NCBI GenBank assembly: GCA_032622095.1 | Contig: CP136069.1 | Coordinates: forward strand, 120,212,126-120,276,125 | Direction of reading: 5' to 3' | Source: Siphonodentalium dalli | Taxonomy: Eukaryota > Mollusca > Scaphopoda > Gadilida > Siphonodentaliidae | DNA length: 64,000 nucleotides | Shown here: piece after piece, positions 37,838 through 47,413 of the stretch | Layout: each line of letters opens with the position of its first letter | Numbering within the stretch: position 1 is the stretch's first letter | Position numbers and translations under genes: made by a program | The notes under the pieces: model-generated | The model's input: the letters and a program-made list of their open reading frames with translations, nothing else | Database searches by the model: none | Told to the model about the DNA's origin: nothing

Positions 37838-38311
37838 ATGGACGTATATAAACATCAAATTGGGAACCAGAAATTCGTAACTGTCAATGACTTCAAAGGT
37901 CACAAAATACATATAAGAAGATTTAATGATGGAATATTTCCTGACAAGTATGGCGTTGCTTTGGACAGAGATGAATGGTACAATATGAGTTCATTCTTAG
38001 ATGACATTAAAGAGGCGATATCAGAGAAACGTTCGGTGGAATATCATATAGGGAGTGACTGGTATCTATGCTACTCGAGTGACTATGGATTAATACACGT
38101 CAGAAGATTCTATAAAAATGATGCTGAAATGAAACCATCGAAGCATGGATTTATTTTAAGTGAGGCTGAATTTGACATTATTCGTTCTATCAAGAATGAC
38201 ATTTCTAACGCTATTCCCGACTTTAAGGATTTTATTCCTTGCTCATTTTCGCACGGAAACAAGGAGAGTTATATGACTTGTACAAAATGTTGTGGATCTA
38301 TGGCTGAATAA
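37838..38311 (+). CDS. Tandem PC4-like single-strand-binding protein, right copy
   Basis: Mirror copy of 31309-31782, 157 residues from the ATG at 37838. One residue differs from the left copy (Q to K near the C-terminus, HGN(Q/K)ESY). Both copies are intact, unlike the polymerase, so the palindrome could in principle express two doses of this protein. The TATA-like TATAAATAAG is at 37781-37790. Confidence 0.6.
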   Translation: MDVYKHQIGNQKFVTVNDFKGHKIHIRRFNDGIFPDKYGVALDRDEWYNMSSFLDDIKEAISEKRSVEYHIGSDWYLCYSSDYGLIHVRRFYKNDAEMKPSKHGFILSEAEFDIIRSIKNDISNAIPDFKDFIPCSFSHGNKESYMTCTKCCGSMAE

Positions 38312-39866
38312 ATATGTATAATGTTATTATTGTATTATTGTAATACCCATTTGTGCCTAAAGATGTGACCATGAAGTTAGGATGTATGTTATAGTTCACT
38401 ATTGATCCGAAAAGGGTTCACTAATAATGCACATTTTAATGCAATATATTTTCTAACACATTTCATTATAATACCAAGTAACCTAACACATATATATATA
38501 TAGAACATTTCTGGCCCCTAATCGGTGAGATAATGGACATCAGGCAAGTTCAAAATGAGAGCCGTAATATGTATGTATTCAACTAACAAACAGTCTTTGC
38601 CCTTTTAAATACAAGGTCGTACGCACCGCATAAAGATTTACCATGACAGGGGCATTGATCGTTATTTACTATACAATTTAAATCCATCATTTACTACGGA
38701 ATACTATAAACATCACAATGACAACAGCATTCCTCATTCATTGAAATTTGACTGCGTGTAGAATTAGGCGATCGATAATAGCCTTCTCTCTATTCAAAAG
38801 TTTGTGATCGGCCATCTGCATTCATAGTTAGCGTATACAATTAAGCGATAGGTCGCCTCACATATATAAGAGAATGCATTGGCTTAACACATATTAAAAA
38901 TGATAAAATTGTCAAAGAATGTAGAAAAATATTCAAATGGGGAAACTCGAAAGTGTTTTTTATGTAAAATTGGGGAATATTGCTTGAATAGTGAGTAACA
39001 TTGTTTACAATAACATTGTAATGACATTTAAGGGCCAATATAAATGGCTTACTTTTTATAAATAAAGACATACCTTATAATACGTTGTGAGCATCCGAAA
39101 TGGCGAACTGTAATAACATTGTTGAGATACATAAGCCTTTTATATGGTAAATATGTTTGTCCATTAGATGTCAATCAAATCCAGAAGTCGTTTTTGATTG
39201 ATTCCCTTATGATTTCCGGATTTGATAATGCCAATTTAAGGGCTGGATTCCATTGTTCGGGGAACGTGTGGTGTGGGTGAATAAATTAGTCAGGTTTGGG
39301 CACGCTTTCGAAAACGCGCGGTCTAAGCAGGTGCACGAGGCGTGCGTGACGCTAAATAATTGTGGCGGGACTCCATTGTTTCAGGATAGCGTGGTCTAAC
39401 CAGGTGCACTATTCCATTGTTTCAGGATAGCGTGGTCTAACCAGGTGACTATGCAGGTGCATCGAAAACGCGCGGTCTAAGCAGGTGCACGATTCACGTG
39501 TGGTTCTATCATTGGCGCTCGGTTATCAGAATAATTCTGGTGGCCATTGTTGTTCGAATAAGGAGGAGTTTCGGTACCCTATCATATAATTAAGAATGAG
39601 CGACTTTAATTAATTAAAACCTATCAAATAATTAAGAACGAAAAGGAGGGGCTTCATTAATTCATTCTACCTATCATATAAGTGAGAAGGAAAAGGATGG
39701 GTTTTCATACAATAAGGACCCCTAATAAATCCCTACCATTGGCCCATTAAGACAATAGGGCGAAACAAAGGGGGACAAAGGACCCATTGACGCATTGTGG
39801 AACCTTTAGAAATTGGGGGAGCTTAAGACACGCCCTCTTTACCCCCGTACAGACGGTCTATCATCA

Positions 39867-39872
39867 GCTGTT
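39867..39872 (+). repeat. Target-site duplication, right copy (GCTGTT)
   Basis: Exact repeat of 29748-29753, immediately after the final CA of the element. Confidence 0.8.
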
Positions 39873-40885
39873 AGGGTCATATTTATAGCGACCAGGGTAT
39901 ACGTATGCGAATATGAGATATACTAATCGACTTTTTCGGCCCAATCTAAAAATAAATTGAAATCACCTAAAATAGGATAATTTATTCATAACTGAAGGGT
40001 CAGCCAGGGTCAGCGGAGTCCAAAATTCTATTGTTGGCAACGGTCGCCATTTTGTATTGATTAATGCCACCTCGAAATGTGTAATTGGGAAAAATGCTCC
40101 AGGGCAAAAATAAAAAACTTTGATCTAGCAACTGTTATCTATACTTCATCATATGTAGGAACATCATGCTCCTAAAGCCAAATATATTTTCAAAAAGTTA
40201 ATGTAAATTGAACAAATGCTCTGGTTAACAAAAAAAGTTAAATTGCATGAAAAAGTTTTGTTTACATAATTCATAAAATTATTAAAAATATTTCCCCCGA
40301 AAGAGGAATCTAGCGACCTTGCTGGCCGTTTACATATTATCTTCAATTTTCTAACGGTATTTCCGCCTAAAAATTTGATGAAATATTCTCAAAGTTCAAG
40401 GCCGACAAACGGAAAATTTAAGTTCCGATTGAAAGATCGCAGAGTCATTTTAAGATTGCTTTTTGGGAAACCAGTAAAGGCGTCATTACACCGGCGCGCA
40501 AAACTCCAGACAGGACTGCGTCGATGGCCAGACAGCTGAGACTCCTATTACATGGCAGGCTAAATATCCACATTTACGTTATATGTGATTATTTACATAC
40601 ATTGTATATATCATTTTCTTGTGTCCCATTATAAGTAGGGTGGATACACAATTGCATGTAATTTATGTATGTAAAATACATGTATTTTACATGGCCACAC
40701 CAATAATTGACAACATTAATCACCTGCGCGCGAGCGGTTCACTGTTAACAGGCCAGACAAGTGAGCAGTGCTAAGCGAAGTCAAATTGTCTTCTATCAGT
40801 ACATTTAAGGCCAGTCCAAAACATGTCTTGCTAAGGGACTTAGTTGAATGTATCGGTCGGAATTATCTGGGCAAGAAGGTACAAT
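39873..40885. other. Intergenic, no gene seen
   Basis: AT-rich stretch without a supportable ORF. Confidence 0.45.
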
Positions 40886-40887
40886 TA

Positions 40888-41033
40888 GGAGATAAACATA
40901 CCCTGTTGAGTTGTACATTCTGGGATTCGAACATGAAAACAGTTTGTGAACGAGCCGGCATGCCGGCGAGTTCACAAACTGTTTTCATGCTCGAATCCCA
41001 GATTGTACAACGAAACAGGGTATGTTTATCTCC
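40888..41033. mobile_element. 146-bp hairpin element
   Basis: Almost perfect inverted repeat: GGAGATAAACATACCC at 40888 pairs with GGGTATGTTTATCTCC ending at 41033. The centre is the perfect palindrome GCCGGCATGCCGGC. Mirror-image ORFs on both strands (107 and 74 codons) are artefacts. Probably a small MITE; no target duplication seen. Confidence 0.6.
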
Positions 41034-41089
41034 ATTGTATTTCAATCTAGCAAGGAATTTGCAAAAACACTGTATAAAAAGTATCATTT

Positions 41090-41800
41090 AGTCATTTTCA
41101 TGACACGAATCGAGACTTTCATTTTTCCGTTGTCACCGTGCACAAATCGTTGGGTTTGTTCATTGCGTTACTCGGAACACTGCCCCGTAACCATTTCCTG
41201 TGGGGCGGGTTGGCTCGTTTCGCTACTCTGTTCTGCGCCGAAGAAATTGTACCGTGCCACATTCAGATTTGATAGCTTTCGGGATCATATATAGCCCTGC
41301 ATGCGTCGGGGAAATCCTGATCCACCACTGCTATAAATAAGAGAGGACTGGTAATTATTTAAATAGAAAGTCTATCATATGGGTTATCCCACGAACAATT
41401 ATTTTAAGTGGCCTCGCGACTCGGTCCAAGATAACGGCTTATCTACATTCCGACTTAATTGGAACTAGAACTCAATGGGTTCAACACGTAGGTAATGATT
41501 GGGTTGTCAGTGGACACATATTACATCGTCTGTATGATGCATGTAAAACGCCAAATGCACGATAATTACAGAGAGTACATGCATGCTTGTATCCACCCTT
41601 AGGGTTTATCATCAAACCCTTCTATAAAGATAACAATTCATCCGATAATCCCATGAACAGTAACAAGCGGGCGCAAGTTACGTTTACGTACATGATCATA
41701 TTATTTGAACTATATATCTGAAGGAAAGTAAACTGTTCACTCCACTTCACCCGCAGCTATATATAGACCTTACATTAAATAAAACGAATTTTGTTAACAA
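41090..41800. other. Intergenic, no gene seen
   Basis: No supportable feature. Confidence 0.4.
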
Positions 41801-41812
41801 GATGATACTCCC

Positions 41813-42261
41813 TAGTCTAGTTTATATGTCACTGATGATACTCCTAATCTAGTTTATATGTCACTGATGATACTCCCTGGTCTAGTTTATATGTCACCGA
41901 TGATACTCACTAGTCTAGTTTATATGCCACTGATGATACTCCCTAGTCTAGATTATATGTCACTGATGATACTCCCTAGTCTAGTTTATATGTCACCGAT
42001 GATACTCCCTAGTCTAGTTTATATGTCACTGATGATATTCCCTAGTCTAGTTTATATGTCACTGATGATACTCCCTAGTCTAGTTTATATGTCACTGTCT
42101 ATCAATGTTATCTATATGTCACCGCCTATCAATGGTATTTAAATGTCACCGATTATCAATTGTAGTTGAGCTATTACGGGTTGTAGATTTTCAAGAAGAC
42201 AGATCATAGACCGGGAATTAGTCATTTTAATGTGCACATGGATCAACAGATTTAACAACAG

Positions 42262-42338
<77 letters not shown>
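41813..42338 (+). repeat. 33-bp minisatellite block plus (TA)n, copy 1
   Basis: About nine units of ATGATACTCCCTAGTCTAG-type, 33 bp each, are followed by a 150-bp tail and a (TA)n run at 42266-42338. The block returns at 45415-45815, so the Penelope-like tandem between is bracketed by two direct copies. The ORF reading MILPSLVYMSL repeats is a by-product. Confidence 0.7.
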
Positions 42339-42341
<3 letters not shown>

Positions 42342-42436
42342 GAAAGTGTGGAGAGCGCTGGCACAGGTCGGTTATCCGATTTCTTATGTAATTATTTCTA
42401 TGGAACTAGCTAAATTTTGTTAGGTTGTGTCGGAAA

Positions 42437-42527
42437 TTGACATAAAATATTGTGTTGAGCACAAACAAAGGATAATGATGTTGAAATTGCTAAAAAGCTA
42501 ATTGAACTGCGTGTTAATCAAGGTCTA
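42437..42527 (-). repeat. Penelope-like terminal direct repeat, copy 1
   Basis: About 90 bp (TTGACATAAAATATTGTGTT ... GTGTTAATCAAGG) repeated nearly identically at 43603-43690. In Penelope-like elements such pseudo-LTRs arise from tandem copies. It follows the stop of each reverse-transcriptase ORF. Confidence 0.55.
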
Positions 42528-43600
42528 AGTACCTAAGTATTGATTTCTCACCAGCGCTCAGGGAAAGGTCGGGTACAAGATTGACTATCTCGGTGCCGAG
42601 ACCGACTCTTTCCGCATGGCTGATGCCCTTCTGATGAATTAGTTTAAATGACCTTTAAAGATGTTAGTCCAACCGTGGTAGATTTTCGCCGCCGTCTGTG
42701 ATGTCCAGTGGATGTTGTCATTCTCCACGTGAAAGTCCCGGGGGGGGGGGGGGGGGTATTGCATGTATGATCTTGAGGTTCTGTGCCTGACGAGCTTGGC
42801 TGTTAGTGGCACGCAGAACTTCCTGGTCCCTAGAATCTAAACTAAATGAGATATTTATTTCCTGAAAATGAAGTGTCGCATTAGGAACAAGTTTTCGGAA
42901 ATTACAAACCATGTTAGTTACCCTGCTTTTAGCTGTGGTGCCTGCTGTTTTGCCTTTGTCGTTGTCTGTCTTCCAGTCCTCTCTGTTGTTGATGCCAATG
43001 TTGATGATGACGTGTCGAGGTGTCTTTTCTGGCTTCGATTTCAGTTTGTGGGCCATGTTGCAGAAATGACCTAAATTGCCACCTGGGGAGGGGAGGGTGA
43101 CCGACCACGTTTGTTTGTATGAGTTTGGACGCCAACTCGTGTACCTATCGAGGACTGAAGATTATCACAGATGCTCAAGAACTTTGATTTTGTCTCATTA
43201 GTTAATTTGGTGCCAAAATTATTCAGTCCCCATTTTAATGCCGTGTCACGTGCTCGGTCGAAGTCAAGGGTTTTAGAAGAAAGAGCCGAAAGAACCTTGA
43301 CTTCAATTTCTGATTCCGTTTTCCGATAATACTTGACCAAAGTTTTCATGGAGTTTAAACCCCACTCAAAAGCGTCCGCTTTAAGCGAATTGAAGACATC
43401 CTCACAGGGGAGCACTGGTCGGAATGTCTTCTTTCGCCCTGACTCTACGATGGCCGAAAAGCCTTTCGGAAGGACCTTCTTCTCCAAACGGTCCTGTAAA
43501 AAATTAATATGGTGCCAAAGTTGTAGAATTTTGTACAGCAACTTTACTAGATTTGAATGGTCTAAATAAGACTGGTCTTTTTGCGCTCTGGGCGGTTAGT
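42528..43600 (-). pseudogene. Penelope-like leader ORF with SGNH-hydrolase-like segment, frameshifted
   Basis: Read on the minus strand. An alpha-helical region (43541-43071) has FDRARDTALKWGLNNFG, then a proline-rich SPSPPQ stretch. After a frameshift near 43070 comes RHVIINIGINNRE, an LVPNATLHFQEINIS strand-turn and, past a G-run at 42741-42757, an ENDNIHWTSQTA block. Such order (G-x-N block, helix, D..H block) resembles SGNH esterase-like leader ORFs known in front of some reverse transcriptases. Directly after, 42640-42527 reads LSLSAGEKSILRYLDL, similar to the start of Penelope-like RT proteins, and then joins the terminal repeat. This is therefore the front of a second element copy with its RT deleted. 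Confidence 0.45.
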
Positions 43601-43602
43601 AT

Positions 43603-43690
43603 TGACATAAAATATTGTGTTGAGCACAAACAAAGGATAAAGATGTTGAAATTGCTAAAAAGCTAATTGAACTGCGTGTTAATCAAGGCC
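43603..43690 (-). repeat. Penelope-like terminal direct repeat, copy 2
   Basis: See copy at 42437-42527. It lies between the end of the RT/EN gene upstream (minus strand) and the leader ORF of the next copy, as expected for head-to-tail tandems. Confidence 0.55.
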
Positions 43691-45420
43691 TGAGTCTAGA
43701 TCGAACGAGCATATCTCTCAAACTGGGATTTTTCTTGTAGGCAATAATAACCCGTTTGTCGAGAGGCTCGGTCAATTTAGTGTTTAATAATGCAAAGTTT
43801 TTTCTGAAAATGTTTGCGATTTCAACATTTCTACGATTGTAGATTAGATGAAAGCACAAGAAATTTCGAGAAACACCTTTGTAGTCAATGTTAAGTCCGA
43901 ACGGTAGATATGTTTTAAGTACGCCCATCCAATGATTTTCGCGTTCTAGGCGTATTGAATCGGTTTGGTCTTCGTCGGCTAGAATTGGTGTCTGTTCTAT
44001 TGGTTGAAAGCTGAAATGGGATTTAATGTCATGATTAGATGAGTTGAAATGATTGGAAATTTGCATGTCGAGTTTTTCGCGAACACTGGAAAGATATTGT
44101 ATACGGCATCTTTTGCATGTGATTAAGTAAATTACATTTTTAGAATCACAATTAAGTTCGCTATGCATTTGATACGATATGCGTGTTTGTTCGCTGGAGA
44201 AAGTGTTACTAGTATTGATATATCCTATTGTATTGATGTAACATCGTTTTTTGTGACAAAATGAGGCTGAACCATTACCCAACACCGGCCGGTTGTGCCG
44301 TATCCTTGTTGGTTCAGTCGATGTTGGGTCATGGCGTAACGATTCCAATTCTATGAGAGTTTCGGACTTTACTTGGCGCAGTAATCTACTAGAGTAGCCG
44401 CGCGGTCGTAAAGCCTGGAACAGCACTGAACAAGCTTGATTTTGGTCGCTTCTGTTCGTGCAGTTCCGGTGGTATCGAATGATTTGAGATTTAATCAATC
44501 CATTGAAAAGTTTTGGCGGATGGAAAGATTTACGATGAAGAAGCTGGCGAGAGTCCGTTGGTTTCGTAAAAAGTTTTGTATCTAAAATGTTGCATGATGT
44601 AAATTGTGGGCCCTTAAATATTGTTAATTCAAGGAAATCAATGCTGGTTTGCGATATTGATTATTTGAGTTTGATTGATTCATCATGACTGTTCAAGATG
44701 TTCAAGAACACCCTAAACTCATCCAGACCATGAGTCCAAATGATAAATATGTCGTCCAAGAATCTATAATAGGCTAATGGTTGTTTGTCAGATTTGGCTA
44801 GGGCGCCTTTCTCCCACTCTGCAACAAAAATTGAGGCAAAATTAGGACTAAACTTCTTGCCCATACTGCAGCCGGAGACCTGTAAATAATATCGTCCATT
44901 AAATTCAAAGTCATTCCCTTTAAGAGAAAGTTCTAATAATTGAAGTAGTTCATCTCCAGGTCTATGAGGATCATGGTGGAAATCAAATGCATTCTTAATT
45001 GACTTTAATCCGGCATCGATTCCAATATGTGTATACATAGATTCCACGTCGAGACTAATTAGTTAAGCAGAATTTAATGAGGAAGTCCCCCGTGTCTTTT
45101 AGATAGCTCGGATGGTGGGTAGCAATTGGTTTCAAATATAAATCAATAAACTCCGAAATGTGGTACGACTCTGAGCCCATGTCGCTGATGATGGGGCGTC
45201 CGGGTGGTGTGTATGGATTAGTCCAACAGCTCAAAGGTTTATGTATTTTGGTAGCAAATAAAATGTCCTATTATTGGATTCAGGTTTTGCAATTAGATAC
45301 TGAACATGTTTGTTCTTTAAAACGTCCTGGTCCAGCAAGCTTTTGAGAATGAGATTGAATTTTAAAACATTGGATTTCCAAATTGGCTCATCCAATGGTT
45401 TGTAATATTTAGTGTTATTT
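43683..45420 (-). pseudogene. Penelope-like reverse transcriptase, 5'-truncated and frameshifted
   Basis: Minus-strand blocks in order: a YYKPLDEPIW start at about 45410, RPIISDMGSESYHISEFID (45240-45150), a frameshift and stop near 45060, VESMYTHIGIDAG, then GCSMGKKFSPNFASIFVAEWE and the catalytic YRFLDDIFIIW (YxDD-type variant F-L-D-D). A further stop lies near 44655, then TKPTDSRQLLHRKSFHPPKLFNGLIKSQ. The C-terminal part has a CHKKRC pair and NVIYLITCKRC, where a GIY-YIG nuclease would begin. The usual YVG is QYLSS here, so the endonuclease looks dead. It ends at the stop 43683-43685. The start abuts the minisatellite copy at 45415, typical of 5' truncation by target-primed reverse transcription. 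Confidence 0.7.
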
Positions 45421-45835
45421 ATATGTCACCGATGATACTCACTAGTCTAGTTTATATGCCACTGATGATACTCCCTAATCTAGATTATATGTCACTGATG
45501 ATACTCCCTAGTCTAGCTTATATGTCACCGATGATACTCCCTAGTCTAGTTTATATGTCACTGATGATATTCCCTAGTCTAGTTTATATGTCACTGGTGA
45601 TACCCCCTAGTCTAGTTTATATGTCACTGTCTATCAATGTTATCTATATGTCACCGCCTATCAATGGTATTTAAATGTCACCGATTATCAATTGTAGTTG
45701 AGCTATTACGGGTTGTAGATTTTCAAGAAGACAGATCATAGACGGGGAATTAGTCATTTAATGTGCACATGGATCAACAAATTTAACAACAGCAACAATA
45801 TATATATATATCGTATAAAGTGTTGAGAACTATAT
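45415..45835 (+). repeat. 33-bp minisatellite block, copy 2
   Basis: Seven units plus the same tail as 42100-42265, ending in a shorter (TA)n. Similarity continues weakly beyond (AAAGTGT-GAGA), matching 42341-42365. It is part of a direct duplication enclosing the Penelope-like tandem. Confidence 0.65.
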
Positions 45836-45939
45836 GCACATATATATATATATATAGTAGAAATGAATAATCCATGGTCTGAACAGATTGTTTAGTCTAT
45901 AGGCCTTTCATGCTTCTTGCATTTTTCAATATACATTGA

Positions 45940-45942
45940 TTA
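45940..45942 (+). repeat. TTA target duplication, left
   Basis: TTA before GGTGACACTCC; partner at 47781-47783. The uninterrupted copy at 50672-50680 has a single TTA at this place, which confirms the duplication. Confidence 0.7.
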
Positions 45943-47263
45943 GGTGACACTCCACAGTTTCGAATGATCAGTAGGGGTAAATGTCTTAGAACAGAGTACC
46001 AGTGTTTTCTGTCACCATGGGTGTGGTATGTTTATTGAGAGAAGGTTAGTTATGAATTTGTGGATTTTTAGAGGATGTCTTGGAGTTTTGAAAAATATTG
46101 TTTCAGGTGACCTTGACCCCACCAGTATGAAGTAGTAACGATTTCTGCGAAACAGTGGCTCCAGACACCAGCGTGACTTTTTAGCACCTAAAATTTGTCA
46201 TCTGCATGAAAAATATTTTAAACAAGAAATTATGGCATTGAAATCCATGTAAAAAAGGACGACCGTGCAGTCACGACGTACATGCACTATACTCAGACTA
46301 ATATGTGTTGACTTATATGAACGTCAAGATTTAATTAACTATAAATATTTCTTATAACCAATTACGTACACGAAGTTGGTTGCTTGTGGTAGGGGGATTG
46401 GGTCTGTACCTCCTAATTATCATATTGTACTCATACATGTATCTTCCAGCCTTTCGATCGTGGCTCCCCGGGGCCATTTTTTGAATGGCACATTATGCCC
46501 ATTCTCAATTTGGATGAAATATTAGTTGTACTCGCCTCCACAACCCTTGGCCTTGGTTGGAAATTGGGGTTATTATGAGTGAGAACTTGGGTTTACCCCC
46601 TCATAATTTGGGTTGTTTGTTTGTTTCAAATCACAACCAAATCATTAGAATATAAGTAAGGAAGAACATTCAATTTCCAAGAACATGTTTTGTTTGTACC
46701 TGTACAAATTCTATAGTGATTTTATAGGTTGGGATTTGATCAGTTTGATTACAATTGCATGGAGCTACATTTATACCAGCGCGGACTCGGAGCCATGCAC
46801 TATGTAACAACGTCAACCCAACCAAACCTAATGCGAACCATGCCAACATTATGCCTGCTTTGTGTGCTTTGTCGCGTCCCTGTCAAAACGTCAATATCTT
46901 TCGCGGAAAAATGCGCGTGCCAATATGACGTCGCTTTGGATACAACATATGGCGTAACCTAACAGTTTACGTGAACATGCTTATACTAATTTACTAAACT
47001 AAAGAAAAGTTTATTTAGTTATATAATAAACGTTCATGATATTTACGATATGAATTATGTTGTTTTCGCGAGGTCGGCTAAGGAAAATTTGCAGTTTTAC
47101 GTAAATTTCCGACATTTCCCGAATGTCATAGCAACCCGAGTCCGGTCGACAATATTTATGATTTAAGTCATGATTATTGTTCAAAGAATAAACCATGTAA
47201 TGCCTGTTGGCTATATGAAAAGTAACATTTTGTAGTTTTAATTTAATTGCAATGACGTTTCAA

Positions 47264-47318
47264 GATGGCGGCCCCTCAAATCCAAGATGGCGGCGCTCCT
47301 AATTCAAGATGGCGGCGC
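47264..47318 (+). promoter_or_regulatory. Three YY1-like motifs
   Basis: CAAGATGGCGGC occurs three times, spaced by roughly 21-24 bp. AAGATGGCGGC is the animal YY1 consensus, also used by some transposon promoters. Binding is inferred only. Confidence 0.45.
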
Positions 47319-47342
47319 CCATGTTCGAAAGCGAACTTAGTA

Positions 47343-47413
47343 TAAGGACGACCTGCGCATATGTTGCTGCGCAACATATGCGCGGCTGGGCTGCGCCCAG
47401 CTGGTCGTCCTTA
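47343..47413. other. T-shaped double hairpin (three-way junction), 71 bp
   Basis: The outer stem TAAGGACGACC (47343-47353) pairs with GGTCGTCCTTA (47403-47413). Arm 1 is GCGCATATGTTGC, loop TGC, perfect complement (47355-47383). Arm 2 is GCTGGGC, loop TGC, GCCCAGC (47385-47401). All three stems are perfect. The layout recalls parvovirus-type terminal hairpins, though the stem is far shorter and no other parvoviral sequence is nearby. It may also be a tiny TA-flanked insertion. Confidence 0.7.

Larger units (their letters stand above)
29754..39866. mobile_element. Palindromic Polinton-like element
   Basis: The 10,113-bp unit has a left arm of 29754-34651, a unique spacer of 34652-34969 and a right arm of 34970-39866. 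The arms are reverse complements. Mirror positions add to 69621 near the spacer and to 69620 beyond one base missing in the right arm near 37368. Only a few substitutions are visible: three residue changes across two ORF pairs. The ends are TGATGATAGACC... and ...GGTCTATCATCA, bounded by a 6-bp duplication. Each arm encodes a PC4-like protein and the N-terminal part of a polymerase. No integrase, capsid, protease, ATPase or polymerase palm is present, so the unit must depend on other copies. TG..CA ends and a 6-bp duplication point to a retroviral-type integrase. The assignment to Polintons/adintoviruses rests on the polymerase features. Confidence 0.85.

Noticed and set aside
40768-41091. 107- and 74-codon ORFs sharing similar residues on both strands
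   Set aside because: Both arise from the 146-bp hairpin at 40888-41033.
41858-42142. Hammerhead ribozyme in the 33-bp repeats (CTGATGA core) near a Penelope-like element
   Set aside because: Such elements can carry hammerheads, but the required GAAA segment and stem partners are missing in every unit.
47343-47413. tRNA or parvovirus terminal repeat
   Set aside because: It has only two arms and no T-loop or anticodon arm features. The outer stem is far shorter than a parvoviral terminus and no parvoviral gene is nearby.
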